Assembly: GCA_949752745.1 (NCBI GenBank)
Contig: OX457024.1
Span: forward strand, 104,817,190 to 104,881,189
Length of the DNA: 64,000 bases
Direction: 5' to 3'
Source: Protula sp. h YS-2021
Taxonomy: Eukaryota; Annelida; Polychaeta; Sabellida; Serpulidae
A model generated the notes under the pieces. It did not search any database and was not told the origin of the DNA. It saw only the letters and a program-made list of their open reading frames with translations. Shown here piece by piece: positions 37,881 to 50,389 of the stretch (its first letter is position 1; each line of letters opens with the position of its first letter). A program made the translations under genes and the position numbers.

Positions 37881-40329
37881 ATATCGACACTCACTACTCA
37901 AATAGTTGTTGCTGTCAGTACCCCGATGAAGCAGCGTACACAAGCAGTTCCTTCTTTAGGGGGAGGGGAGGGAGGGATGGCCGCAAACACTAATCGTAAA
38001 CGAAAAAAGATACCTAATAACCTGAGAAATTCATTGTACACATAATTGTTTGTATTGTTGACCCATGACAGTGAATTCTAACTTCTTCATCGACTGTATT
38101 AAGAAAATTAATATAAAAAAAACTGGTGTTATGCGTGAATCTTTTGCACTTAGGGAGAAATTGGGGCTTATACCGTCCGACCTTCATTTTTGTTTTTGTT
38201 TTCTAGTCAAGTTTCGCTATTTTGGTGAAAACAGATATATCCACAATATTTCTGTTTTGTTAGAAGTGGAAAAATTGTGTGACGCTGAACGATCAAAAAT
38301 ATTGGATAAAACAAGTAAAGCAATTTGTCATTGTCGGACACTGTCAGTAAGAATGGTCGCAAACATGGGCCGTGCAGTATTGATCACTGCATCACTATAC
38401 CATACAAATGTTACGGCTAATCAATCCCTCTTTAACTGATTTCTATAGACCAAGCAGAACCAACAATAATAAAACAGTTCTGCTGCGATAAATTTCATAC
38501 AAGGTACTCGTCCGTAATGATTAGCCTAAACATGGGAAACCTAAAAAAAAAAAAAAAAAAAAAAAAAGAACAAGCTAAACATTAGCCAGAGAACATAAAT
38601 ACACAAATTACACGCACCTAAATAGATGTGTCTGAAAAACAAAAACAGTGGCTTTATAAATAAAAGAGAAAATTGAGCTTGAAAAACGGCGTTGACGAAT
38701 GGGCTGGTGGCGTCGTATGAAAAACGGGACGCTTCATTATTAGAGTCCAGGTGACGCTTTACCGTCTGCAGCCCTGTGTAAGAAAAAAAAAAGATTAATA
38801 ATAACAGACAATTTAGTGTTGGATTTAGAAATGGATAGGACATTGTTAGTACCTGTCGTTATATGGCATGAAATGACAAAAGCTGAGAAGCCATATTTTC
38901 CCGGCCTCTGCTAGGATTGACCTCTGTCGTGAAACCCTCTGGTGACTCTTTTGTTGACCATGTTGTTGCACTTGTAGAGTTGAAGACCCACAATGCGCAC
39001 ATTCCTTTTCGGAACGCTCTAAATCGAAGTGACATAAACATATGGACAAGAGTCCAACGCCGCTGTCCGACTTTTTATACGCTGCTCTGAGAGTAGGAAC
39101 AGTTTAAACACGAAAATAACTATTTAAGAAACTTAACAATCTGCGAACTGATCTTTTTGCAAATTCTAACGTTAGTGACGTTTGTGCAACGTCACAACGT
39201 TGGTGACAACGCCATGGAGACGTCGAAAGCATTAAAATACATGTTACAGGCACTAATGTGTTAAAGCAGTATTGAGCTGTGTGAGTTTTTATGGCCTTCT
39301 CTCTGTTGAAATTGCTTTTTTTATGCGTGTATACGAGACAGTCTGCATTCAGTAGCACGCTGTAACCTGACGTTGACACGTCACGGTATTTGCACAGATC
39401 AATGTTAATCAATGGCAATGAATTCAAAAGTTTTGCTCATTGAATGGTAAAATATCAATCGACTTTTATACCGCGCCATTTCATTTTATTTCACAAATGA
39501 TTGGAGAGTTTCACCGCACAACAGACAGCATGGACCAAGAGTCAGTTCTCTGGGCCTGCGCTGTTTGTAAAAGCCGATTGTCTTTTTATACTTTAATGGG
39601 TTTTAATTAACTACGGCTCTATTCCAAATATTATTAACGCTGCATTAGCGTAACACCCCAAAAAAAGAATCCTAAAAAAATAATTATGATCTACTCTTGA
39701 TGTCACCTTAACTAAAAATAACTGAAAAATTCGTTTTTCGAAAAAAACGGGAAGTTTTCGTTGTAACAATTGTTGAAAATTTTGAAATATTTAATAGCAA
39801 AAAAAAAAACAAAAAAAAAAACAAACAAAAAACAAAAACAACAACAAAAACAAAAAACACTGAGTACTCACTTTGACCTTTATACACAATGCTTCCTACT
39901 TGTGCTGCGGGCCTGTTATAGTGGTACATTCCATTAATTATGAAATTGGCTGTAGTTTTAGTGAAGCCATTTTCTAAACAAAATAATAATAATAATTAAT
40001 GATGATGCATTGACTGTCCGCTGGCTGTAAGCAAATTTAAATTGTTCATTAACTGCACCAAGAGAGCAATGGTTTATTAAACCCACGGGACGTAACCACA
40101 AAGCCATTTAGGAAATTGAGGTAAATTGTTCGTGATAATACGAAATCAGGCCATGGTCTATAAAGTATATTGGTCATGAGAAATTGAATATAGCATTGAT
40201 GGTTGTTGTAGCGAGCTTATTATAGCACTGATACATGTGGAAGAGGACTTCTTTACGTTGCTCTTTGGACCTGCAGTCCTCACTTACTTATTGATGTTTC
40301 AATGAATATGGAGCGCCATTTTCACATTT
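37881..40329. other. About 2.4 kb without a recognised gene
   Basis: A25 at 38543-38567, and A-rich CAAAAA words at 39800-39858. A 124-codon ATG frame at 38065-38439 (+) has no recognisable domain or repeat; it is kept only as an unassigned frame. Confidence 0.4.
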
Positions 40330-41115
40330 GTTAGGGAATTATTGATATCAAGAATTAATTTTTGATCTCAAATCCATATTTTGAAATCAAGAATTCATTT
40401 TTGCTATCTGTAATTGTATTTTTGATATCTCTAAATGTATTCTTGATCTCAAAAAATAATTTTTGATATAAATAAATATTTAGACATCAAGAAATATTTA
40501 TTGATATTAAAAATGATTTAATGATATCTAAAATTGATTTTTTGAGATCAAAAATTCAATTCTTGATAGCAAAAATGAAATATTTGAGAGCAAAATGTCA
40601 ATTTGGAGCTCAATAATTCAGTTTCCTTTTATTGATATCAAGAATTCATTTCAGTATCATTATTTCAAAATAAGACTTTTTTCATTTGTATTTTGAAATC
40701 TGGAAATGATTTTTGATCTAAATAATTGATTTTTGATATCAAAATATCAGTCTATTTTTTTAATAAAAAATTTAAAAGCACACATCTGTAAATGAATAAT
40801 GAGTGGTCCTTGTATACAGAATCGCTCTTTAAATTTTTGACTGCACGAAAAAGAAGCAATTCTTGAGATCAAAAATTGTGTTGTTATTATTGATCTCAAT
40901 AATTCAAGTTTTCAACTCCAAAATGCAATTGGCGATTCGTGAAATTTTATGTGAATGTCTGTCTCCCTTAAGTTTTTTTAAGTTTGTCAATTTGATTTTT
41001 TGATCTGAAACATATTTTTTGCCATCTAAAATTCAATTATTGATAGCAAAATATAAATTATTGAGATCTACATGGATTTCTTGATATCTTTAATTATATT
41101 TTGATGTCAAAAATA
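40330..41115. repeat. Degenerate GATATC/GATCTC fold-back repeat
   Basis: TTGATATCAAGAATT-like words recur about every 25-30 bp in both orientations (ATTTTTGATMTC versus GAKATCAAAAAT), so the region can fold on itself many times. Examples lie at about 40341, 40387, 40420, 40542, 40630, 40860 and 41085. Confidence 0.75.
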
Positions 41116-42164
41116 AGCATGAAATGTTAAAGCAGCATTCCATAAACGTATAGCTGTTATCAATTATTCATTTTTTTTTCGGAACACTTTTCCATTTTTA
41201 ATCCTTTGGGTTAGCTAAAAGTCGGAAGACTTTCTGAAATGCATTTAACAACATGTCGTTGTGGATAATGCAGTCCCAGTCGGAATTGAAACTCAAAGAT
41301 GACGGCCATTCTGACCTTAAAATTAGGTCAATGTCAAAGTGAAAATAACATTCACCTACTCGCTATGACAGGTCATCTACATACTATATAATATAGAAAA
41401 CAGATTGTCGGGGTGAGAGTGACAGCCAGCGAAGGACGGGTCGTCGGACGGACGGGCGGACGGACGGACGGACGCTCAAACCTGTAGTTCTCCTCCGGAG
41501 CTAAAACCTCAATTAGGGGTTAATTAGTGTTTGCAATCTTGAGCGTCTGTTGAAAGTTGGATGTGTGAGAATTTTCCTGCGAAATGTTGCTCTGTAGTTG
41601 GCCCTAGGAACTCCGCTTTATTTTCGCCTTCTCACTCGGTTCAATATTTTATCTACCACTGTACGCTGTCTTGGCTGTGGCCGTTTGACGCCACACGTGA
41701 ATCCTCTGTGAATATCTCTCATACATAAAGCACATTATTCAAACAAAATAATGAAGAAATATGAAGAAAGAAGGATGGTGAAACTGATGAAGGCAAGCAT
41801 AGCAAGAGCGGGGACTAAGTCTGCCATTTTTATAGTAACAAAACCTTGACATAGCTGCAGATTATTTTTAAAGGCCGAGACGCTCTTTATCCTATATTTC
41901 CGTGCTATAATGACGTCAGCGCTCGTTTAGGCCGTGTATAGATGTACAATGTTTTCTTGTCTGTTGGTTCTGAACTGATAGTTCATTAGATTGAAATAAA
42001 ACGTCAACACGGGGCAGCTGTAGATGTCTGCCCAAGGCTCGAGCTTATATGAACACTTCTTATACAGCAGTTTTTTTTCCTGAGTCGCTGTTTATGGCTG
42101 TTTATGTTCATATTTTTTTATTGGCCGCAGTTCAGATTGGAACTCAAATTTTCACCTCAAAATA
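41116..42164. other. DNA with a GGAC microsatellite
   Basis: GGACGGACGGGCGGACGGAC at about 41446-41473 is followed by CTCAAACCTGTAGTTCTCC and TCCGGAG. The arrangement (GGAC run, then a small palindrome) parallels the right end of the TIR element at 6935-7835. No gene recognised; CRE octamer at 41911-41918. Confidence 0.4.
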
Positions 42165-42752
42165 AGACATTCTTCACATAAACCACATAACGACATCTTA
42201 CATAGAAACCACATGACGTCATTGTGCAGAGAAAACCACAAGGCGACATTCTACATAGAAACCACATGACAACATTCTGCATAGAGACCACATGACGACA
42301 TTCTGCATAGAAACCACATGACGACATTGTGCATAGCAACCACAAGACAACATTCTACATAGAAACCACATGACAACATTCTGCATAGAGACCACATGAC
42401 GACATTCTGCATAGAAACTACATGGCAACATTCTGCATAGAAACCACATGAGAACATTCTGCATAGAAACCACAAGACGACATTCTGCATAGAAATCACT
42501 TGACGACATTCCGCATAGAAACCACATGACGACATTCTACATAGAAACTACTTGACGACATTCCGCATAGAAACCACATGACGACATTCTGTATAGGAAC
42601 CACATGACCACATTTTGCATAGAAACCATTTGACGACATTTTGCATAGAAACCACTTGACGACATTTTGCATAGAAACCACATGACGGCATTTTGCATAG
42701 AAACCACATGACGGCATTTTGCATAGAAACGACATGACGACATTCTGCATAT
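42165..42752. repeat. 26-bp minisatellite, about 22 copies
   Basis: Unit CACATGACGACATTCTGCAT plus AGAAAC (for example 42315 to 42341). Variants are CACAAG, CACTTG and CATTTTG. One unit has mutated into a CRE octamer (42214-42221). Cys/Met-rich minus-strand frames are artefacts. Confidence 0.95.
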
Positions 42753-43100
42753 ATTATTGATCAACCTAGAAACTTCTCAACAGTTTGAAAATTGTATAAA
42801 AAGGCTGCTGTAAAATTCCGACTAACAAACAAAGAAAAAGAACTCGCACACACAAACAAAACAAATGTTGAATTGCTATGATAATGACAACTACCTATCG
42901 ATCACACCCCCTTAGGATTTTATCACGAATCACCATAACATCACTGGGAGACTGCTTGTTACAAAACAGGGCACACCACTAGCTAGCAAACAACCCCCCT
43001 CCCCCCCGCCACCAACCCCAAATACAACAAAAAAATTACAGCGGCTAGATTTTTCTCCATAGAGTAATATATTCTGTTGTGTTATTTGCTCCAAGATAGC
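42753..43100. other. Spacer, nothing recognised
   Basis: A C-rich patch lies near 42990-43008. Confidence 0.4.
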
Positions 43101-44205
43101 CCGACTTAAGAAGGGTTGAGCGTATTAAATAGCACAACTTGGAAGGATTGAACGTGTTAGATAGCACGACTTGGAAATGTTTAGCGTGTTAGACAACACG
43201 ATTTGGAAGGGTTTAGTGTGTTAGATAGCACGACTTGGGAGGGTTTAGCGTGTTAGATAGCACGACTTGCAACGGTTGAGCGTGTTAGATAGCACGACTT
43301 GGGAGGGTTGAGCGTGTTAGATAGCACGACTTGGGAGGGTTGAGCGTGTTGGATAGAACGATTTGGAAGGGTTTAGCGTGTTAGACAACACGATTTGGAA
43401 GGATTTAGTGTGTGTAACACGCTTGTCTTAAGAAGGGTTGAGCGTATTAAATAGCACAACTTGGAAGGATTGAACGTGTTAGATAGCACGACTTGGAAAT
43501 GTTTAGCGTGTTAGACAACACGATTTGGAAGGGTTTAGTGTGTTAGATAGCACGACTTGGAAGGGTTTAGCGTGTTAGATAGCACGACTTGGAAGGATTG
43601 AACGTGTTAGATAGCACGACTTGAAAGGGTTGAGCGTATTAAATAGCACGACTTGGAAGGATTGAACGTGTTAGATAGCACGACTAGGAAGGGTTTAGCG
43701 TGTTAGACAACACGATTTGGACGGGTTTAGTGTGTTAGATAGCACGACTTGGAAGGGTTGAGCATGTTAGATAGCACGACTTGGAAGGGTTGAGCGTGCT
43801 AGATAGCACGACTTGGAAGGGTTGAGCGTGTTAGATAGCACGACTTGGAAGGATTGCACGTGTTAGATAGCACGACTTGGAAGGATTGAACGTGTTAGAT
43901 AGCACGACTTAGGACTGTTGAGTGTGTTAGATAGCACGACTCGGGAGGGTTGAGCGTGTAAGATAGCACGACTTGGGAGGGTTGAGCGTGTTAGATAGCA
44001 CGGCTGGGAAGGGTTGAGCGTGTTAGATAGAACGACTTGGAAGGGTTGAGCGTGTTAGATAGCACGACTTGAGACTGTTGAGTGTGTTAGATAGCACGAC
44101 CTGGGAGGGTTGAGCGTGTTAGATAGAACGATTTGGAAGGATTGAGCTGGTTAGACAGCACTACTTGGAAGGGTTGAGCGTGTTAGATAGCACGACTTGG
44201 AAGAG
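43101..44205. repeat. 32-bp minisatellite, about 34 copies
   Basis: Unit GGGTTGAGCGTGTTAGATAG plus CACGACTTGGAA. A block starting CTTAAGAAGGGTTGAGCGTA occurs at 43105 and again at 43437 with the same following units, so a segment of about 330 bp was duplicated inside the array. Confidence 0.95.
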
Positions 44206-44429
44206 TTAACTTGTTTCAAGATTTTCTTGGCATTTGAATACTTTAGTGACATTGTGAATGCTTCGTCCAGATGCAAAATGGACAGTGTGTGTGTTGCTTC
44301 CTTGTTTCCGTCTCTAAGGGCCAATAAAACTGATAGTTCCACGGGCGGCTGAGCCGGTGAAATATACCCGAGCGTTACGGGAGATTGGGCCGCGTCTTGA
44401 CAAGTGTTATCGGCTGTGGGTGAAGGAAG

Positions 44430-44475
44430 GCCGGGGTGGAGGGGGTGGTGGGGGTGGTGGGGGTGGTGGAGGTAG
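44430..44475. repeat. GGGGTGGTG short repeat
   Basis: Three to four copies of GGTGGTGGGG, G-rich with quadruplex potential. Confidence 0.8.
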
Positions 44476-46532
44476 AGAGTGAGCACCAGAGCATAAATCC
44501 GCAGCGCCTCGTAAAGTAAATGACTATCCACACGGCATATAATACTGCAGGCACAGCTAATCCCAATGGGCAACAATAACTTGAGAGCGGTTTTTTTTTT
44601 TTCGTTCGTAAAGTGTTTAATGAAGAGCCCAAATCACTCAACTCAACAAGCGGGATGCAGTGGTACCTCACTATTTACTGCTAATTTCTGCTTCTAACCT
44701 TTAACAGTATGGAATCAGAAAAAAATCCATAGACAACCATAGTTTTTGTTTTTACTAGTTTTACTTTTCGAAAAGTCTTGATCAGTTCTGGAACGCATAC
44801 ACAGTTAATCTGTTCCCATTTAAATTTGTTTGTATCTTATCGTGCCCGCTGTACAAATTCTTTACATGGTTGGATAGATTGTTCTCGCAAGCAGAATTAG
44901 GTGAACTGCTTTGTAGTAAAGTTTCCTTTGAAATTTGGTTATGAATTAACTTAAATTGCTTTCAAAATAATTATAGCAAGAAAGGGTAAATCTCAACCTG
45001 ATTGTTTAACCAAATATATTGGTCACGTGATTTATTTTCTATATGACGAGAACTTTCCTCATAGGCTAGCAAGAGGGTATAGATTCATGTTTTATTTAAA
45101 ACTTCTTCTTCCTGAATTTTAACCAATATATAGAGGTTTTCAGTGGTAAAACCAAGAAGCCTTTTTATTCAGTTGCGATATTATTATTTTAGGAAATGTG
45201 TAAAACTAAAATAAATATGAAGTGCTGGGAATAAAAGTAGATTTTTGATCTGCTAAACAAAACTACCTTTTGCAAGGCAAAAAAAAAAAAAACAAAAAAA
45301 ACAAAAACAAAAACAAAAACAAAAAAATACCCAGAAACAAACAAAAAATTTCACCATGTTGTTCATGATCTACATGTAAATTATAGAATGGGCACATAAA
45401 AAATATTGGTCTTGCAAGCAATCGCAGAAGATAAATATGTAAGACGTTTTCAGTACCCCCCCCCCCCCCCCCACCCCCAAACCCACCATCATTAGATGGC
45501 ATTTTGTTCTATTCTCCCGAGCTTCGTTTGTTTCCTTGACTTTACTTTCAAGACATGACAAGTATTGGATTTATAATCCCAAAACGGGAGTTTGATGTAT
45601 CATAAAAAGCCCCTTTTTATAGCCATATCTGGCAGCAGGCAATGTCGGTGAGAAGCCTTCAGTAGACCAGGCTTGATTTTTTGTTCACTTTTGACATGGG
45701 CAACTTCTATGTAAGTGATAGAGAAGCACAAAAGCGAACGATGCGTGAGAACTGCATTTCTCTCGGAGTGTCAATTTTTTTTCAAACAGACCGTTGGAGA
45801 ACAGTTACTTAAATATACTGCGTCACTGTGAATGTGCAGGCCTTAAAATGAAAGCAATAAAGACGATTGCAAACAATTTCAGAAGGGTGGGTGCGGCTAG
45901 AAACGTTCTAGAGGGATGAAGGGTGAAGGAGTAAGGAGGTGGAAGGGGGATGGGGGGGGGGAGGGGTGTAGAGTTCGGGTTTGAGGCAAGTGAGGCGTCT
46001 GATAATTCAGAACCTGGATTTATCGGGTCTGTATTGAAAAAAAAACAGGCAGGATATTAAGTGTCGTTTTTTTGTGTTGGTTCATTTATGGAGTAAAACG
46101 TCCACTCAGACACGGCTCGCGCCAGCTGTACCACACAGCTGACTTCCGGAAACCGCAATATTTGGACTCATTTCTATCGTGGCATATAACATTGTTATTT
46201 CTAGTTGAGCAATTTTGCCCTGGGACAACATATCATAAAAGCATCGCACCCGTTAGCAAAATAGAAAGTCTATTGGCTTGGTTTGTCTTAAGGGTATTAC
46301 GGTTCTTATATCACAAATGAAGTCCCATCGAAAAACAAAAGCACACACTCTGTGCGACATGATTTTTAGGCTAATAATAAATTTATGTAGTCAATTAACT
46401 GACAGTCAACGTTATAGTGAGGACTTTTATAGGCGGGTAAATTTGTGTGTTTATTAGGTGCAAGTATGTGTGCCTGTCTGTTCTGTGCCTACTCAAGCTG
46501 GTGGCCATCCCGGGGGAGAGGGAGGGGTGGGG
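44476..46532. other. About 2 kb without a recognised gene
   Basis: A-rich (CAAAAA)n at 45279-45327, C18 at 45456-45473, and G-rich at 45944-45965. Frames are short and not recognisable. Confidence 0.4.
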
Positions 46533-46690
46533 CGGAGGGTAGAGGGGGTGCACTCACATACCAACTGGTTAACATGCGTGCCCATGAGTTTTTAAAACGA
46601 CTCCCAAACGCGGAGCACAAATTTTTGAAATAATTAATGCCCCCCTTTTTTAATCAAACGCGGAGCACATTTCTGAACCTCCCTCTGGCC
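46533..46690 (+). repeat. Dispersed repeat, copy 1 (same family as 52090-52190)
   Basis: CACTCACATACCAACTGGTT, then AACA, then ATGAGTTTTTAAAACGAC and AAACGCGGAGCACA. The AAACGCGGAG part is repeated at 46654. The same order of words, inverted, lies at 52090-52160, which shows a shared interspersed element. Confidence 0.7.
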
Positions 46691-46814
46691 TTGTGTGTGA
46701 AATGTGGAGTACTGAATGAAAATCCCCCCCCCCCCAGCTCGCCCTCCTTTTAAATGAAATTGGCATCCTCGCAAATCGCGTCTGGCCTTATGTTACCCTC
46801 CCCCACCCCTTATC

Positions 46815-46837
46815 TCTTCTTCTTCTTCTTCTTCTTC

Positions 46838-46880
<43 letters not shown>
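46815..46880. repeat. (CTT)n(ATT)n microsatellite
   Basis: Eight CTT followed by about fourteen ATT triplets; a C10 run lies upstream near 46726. Confidence 0.95.
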
Positions 46881-47770
46881 GGGACGAATTATATTGTGGA
46901 ATGACAAAATCAGGTCCTTTTTCTGTAATATGCAAAAAGTCCAGTTAGCAAACCACTTGTGATTTTTTTTTCAAGCCGAAGTTGCTGCCTTTGAGCTCGC
47001 CTGTCAGGGTTACGTTGTCTGATGTCAACCCTGCAGTTGGTAAACAAGTGCCCTGAAATTCTTCCATATATCAGTTTTTTGCTCGAGTAAAAAAAAAAAC
47101 ACAATAACGTTAATATTTACAGTTTAAAAAATCATCTGCAGCAGATTGTATCCGGTAGTCTCGAAACTGAGTAGAAGATTGTTCAAGATGGAGCCTGCAG
47201 TTCGCATGTCCAACATTTAGGAGTTTGTGTCTATATTATATAGTGCAATGATGTAACGTGAAAGTTTCTCATGAACAACCTGAAAATGTCCATGATTCGA
47301 TTAAGAGGTTTGATATTTATCGAATTGAAGTCTTCGTGGCGATTTTGTAGATGTTTGCATGTGTCAGCACTCTTCTTCCCGATTCTTACCGATTAGTTCA
47401 CATTCAGGGTATTTCTGGAGCCAGCAACCCCCTACCCGACCACTCAAAAGTTGCTGGATCATTTTAGTGTAAAGCATTTTTATTTCGCGCTTTTTGTTAA
47501 AGCCTGCCAAAATCCAAACTTTCCGATTCGCCGCTTTTCAGAGTAATGTGTATTTGTTAGAAATCTGGTCTTGGTTTGACAACACAAAATAATGTACGCG
47601 ATTTGAAGCGAAGGAGCTGCCCCTCGTCCGGATCAACCAATCAAAGAAACGAATTAAAGTAGGTCAGGTCATGGCCTCTCTAAGTAAACTAGGTCAACTG
47701 GCTAAATTTTTGTATACTTTATATGGGAAAAGATACCGATATTCAAAGCTCATGGGCAAATGAAGGTCAG
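46881..47770. other. No gene recognised
   Basis: Unique-looking AT-rich DNA. Confidence 0.4.
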
Positions 47771-47771
47771 A

Positions 47772-47816
<45 letters not shown>
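47771..47816. repeat. (AAT)n microsatellite
   Basis: Fifteen near-perfect AAT triplets. Confidence 0.97.
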
Positions 47817-47818
<2 letters not shown>

Positions 47819-48776
47819 CTTAGATGCTGTCGGACAGTAATTTTTGCAAAGTCCTGGTATATGTACGAATAGGTGTACGCTCGGAGGATGCTGTGTTGAT
47901 TACCCGGATGACGTCACCGGATTCTGAGAGTGTGATTTCACGTACGGGGAATATCACCTGACAACGAAACATGATTTCGACGTAACAACAGACAGTTATG
48001 ATTGAAGATATTCGCTAAACAATAACGTGTTTACGTGAAAGCATGTAATTTGTGTTAAGACTTCACTCTGAATTTTCCATCTGGTCTGTTTGGAGATCCA
48101 GTCTACCTCGTGTTTATCATTTGTCTACACTAAACAGTAATCTGGATAAGGAAGGCTAGGATGAAACAATCACTGTATGATTGACAAGCGCTTTTGTTTT
48201 ATACTCCACGAGATGCCAAATCAGTTAGCCGAACACTTCACTACGGGCGATATCAGTCAATTGGTTAGCAAATATGGGGTTCGCTCCAGTGCAAATTCCT
48301 TAAGTTTGAAGGCTATTTTGGATGTAATTAGGGACAATTCTGACCGCAGTTTTCCGGCACGAGTTAATTGTGGCATCATTACTGCAATTTGGATGAAATC
48401 CCTAGAAAGGTCACGTTCAAATACGATATAATTTGACTAAATATTCGTGTAAATGCTTGGTCACCGAATCATAATTTGCAGTAATATTTGGTCATTGTAA
48501 ATAACTTCCAAGGCCGGAGGATAAATAATCCCTTTTAAATCATGAACTGAGTTGCGACAACTTTAGTTCACCCACAGGTGTATTTTCACTCTCAATTATT
48601 ACTATTATTGATATTTTTTGGCAAGCGTCAGTACGTTGATGGATATAGAGGAGGGATAGTATTTGACTCGACTTTTATATGAAAAAAGACACTATTTTTG
48701 TGAAAGACTCCCCGTCGTTATTGGTGGTCTTCAAAGCGCTATTTTAAATGGGTACTAAATTTCCAGCTGATCAAGC
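47817..48776. other. Unassigned 84-codon frame in otherwise unique DNA
   Basis: A frame from ATG 48177 to TAA 48431 (+) has a normal amino-acid mix, unlike the repeat frames around it, but I recognise no family. It is discussed as a candidate in the findings. CRE octamer at 47909-47916. Confidence 0.3.
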
Positions 48777-49441
48777 GACCCCTTCTCCGCCCCGACTCCA
48801 CCCCTCCACCCCCTCGACTTCACCCCTTCTTCTCCCCCCTGCTCGACCATCTTCCCCCCCCCCTACTCAACCCCCTTCCCCGCCTCCTTCCTTTCCTTTC
48901 CCTGCCCCGACTCCTCCCCCTTCCCCGTACCCAATTCCACCCGACTCCACCACGTTATCCGCCCCGACCCCACCCCTTCCCTACCCCGACCCCACCCCTT
49001 CCTCGCCCCCGTATCCAACCCTTCTCTGCCCCCGACTCCTCCCTTTCCTTTCCCCGCCCCCGACTCCACCCCTTTCCGCCCCGACTCCTCCCCCTTCCCC
49101 GTACCCAATTCCACCCGACTCCACCCCTTTCCGCCCCGACTCCTCCCCCTTCCCCGTACCCAATTCCACCCGACTCCACCCCCATCCCGCCCCGACTCCT
49201 CCCCCTTCCCCGTACCCAATTCCACCCGACTCCACCCCCATCCCGCCCCGACTCCTCCCTTTCCCTTCCCCGCCCCCGACTCCACCCCCTTCCCCGACCC
49301 GGATCCACCCTCTTGTCCGTCCCGACTCCATCCCTTCCATGCCTCCGACTCCACCCCTTCTCCACCCCGACTTCACCCCCTTCCCTGCCCCGACTCCACC
49401 CCTTAGCCGACTTCGCCTCCCCCTCCCTTTCTCCCCTCCCA
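48777..49441. repeat. C-rich minisatellite, ~55-bp higher-order unit
   Basis: Built of CCCCGACTCCACCCC-type ~20-bp words. GTACCCAATTCCACCCGACT recurs at 48927, 49101, 49156 and 49212, the last three about 55 bp apart. The minus strand is very G-rich (GGGGTGGAGTCGGGG) and could form G-quadruplexes. The 136-235-codon Pro-rich and Gly/Arg-rich frames are artefacts. Confidence 0.9.
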
Positions 49442-50290
49442 CTACGCAGAACTGAGTCGAAGAATTCCTATTATCATTTATGAAAACACCTGCTAAGCGT
49501 GTGTCTTAATCGGAGTGAAATATGCCAGTGTGCTCCGCCCCCGTCCAATACCATTACACCATCATCTTTGATGTTCTTTTAACGAAGAGGAAATTGAAGG
49601 ACCCCTGCGCATAAGTGCTCATTTGTTTTTACTTGATTTTGAATGCTGTGGCGTTGAAACGACGTCACTTTGACGTCGGGGCAGTCACCACCTGTCTGCT
49701 GGGTGAAGTCTGTACCTTAGAATAGCCAAAGACAAGAACATGGCCCACAACTGGTAAAACAGCGGGCGGTATATCAGGAGAGGAATGTAAGTACTGCAGT
49801 TAATCATCCTTCGCCGGGCTCCGCTGCTGTTGTGTCAGCTGAATTCACTTGCTGCTTTTAGCATCCGCACTGCGCAATGACGTCACAACTTGATTAGCTG
49901 GTACATTCTGTGCAAAGCTGTTATGCGCGTATAAACACACCAAAGACGTTCTCTCCTAAACGTATGATTGATTTCTATTGCCACACTGATATCTGTGCGA
50001 ATAGTCAGTTTTTGAATAAGCTGTTGAGAAGCCTGGTGCGGTTCAGCTCCCGGTCTGTCCGTCCGCCTGTTCCAACACAAGTATAAGCAAAAAATCAAAT
50101 ATCTTTCGTTGAAATTAAAAGTGTCCGCAAGAAATGTAACTGGAATGGTTACAAAGGAAAATAATGTTTGTATCATCCTTCTCATACATTTAATAGCTGC
50201 AGAATAGTCGGCATTCGTGTTTAGGCTATCTGATGCAAGGTAGAAGTCAACTCGTAAATGGAAACAGAAAAACGTTGTGAAATTCTGATA
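49442..50290. other. No gene recognised
   Basis: CRE octamer at 49878-49885. A minus-strand 181-codon frame (49883-50428) starts in the 33-bp triplication just downstream and has no recognisable domain. Confidence 0.4.
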
Positions 50291-50389
50291 CTTAAGAGGG
50301 CAGAAATGTCCGGCAGGAGCGAACTTAAGAGGGCAGAAATGTCCGGCAGGAGCGAACTTAAGAGGGCAGAAATGTCCGGCAGGAGCGAA
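50291..50389. repeat. 33-bp tandem repeat, three identical copies
   Basis: CTTAAGAGGGCAGAAATGTC plus CGGCAGGAGCGAA at 50291, 50324 and 50357, with no differences, so the expansion is recent. Confidence 0.97.

Noticed and set aside
38065..38439. 124-codon ATG frame as a possible gene
   Set aside because: No recognisable domain, no splice or neighbour support; a frame of this length is expected by chance in 64 kb.
48748..49455. 235-codon Pro-rich frame, collagen- or mucin-like at first sight
   Set aside because: C-rich minisatellite; the opposite strand is equally open.
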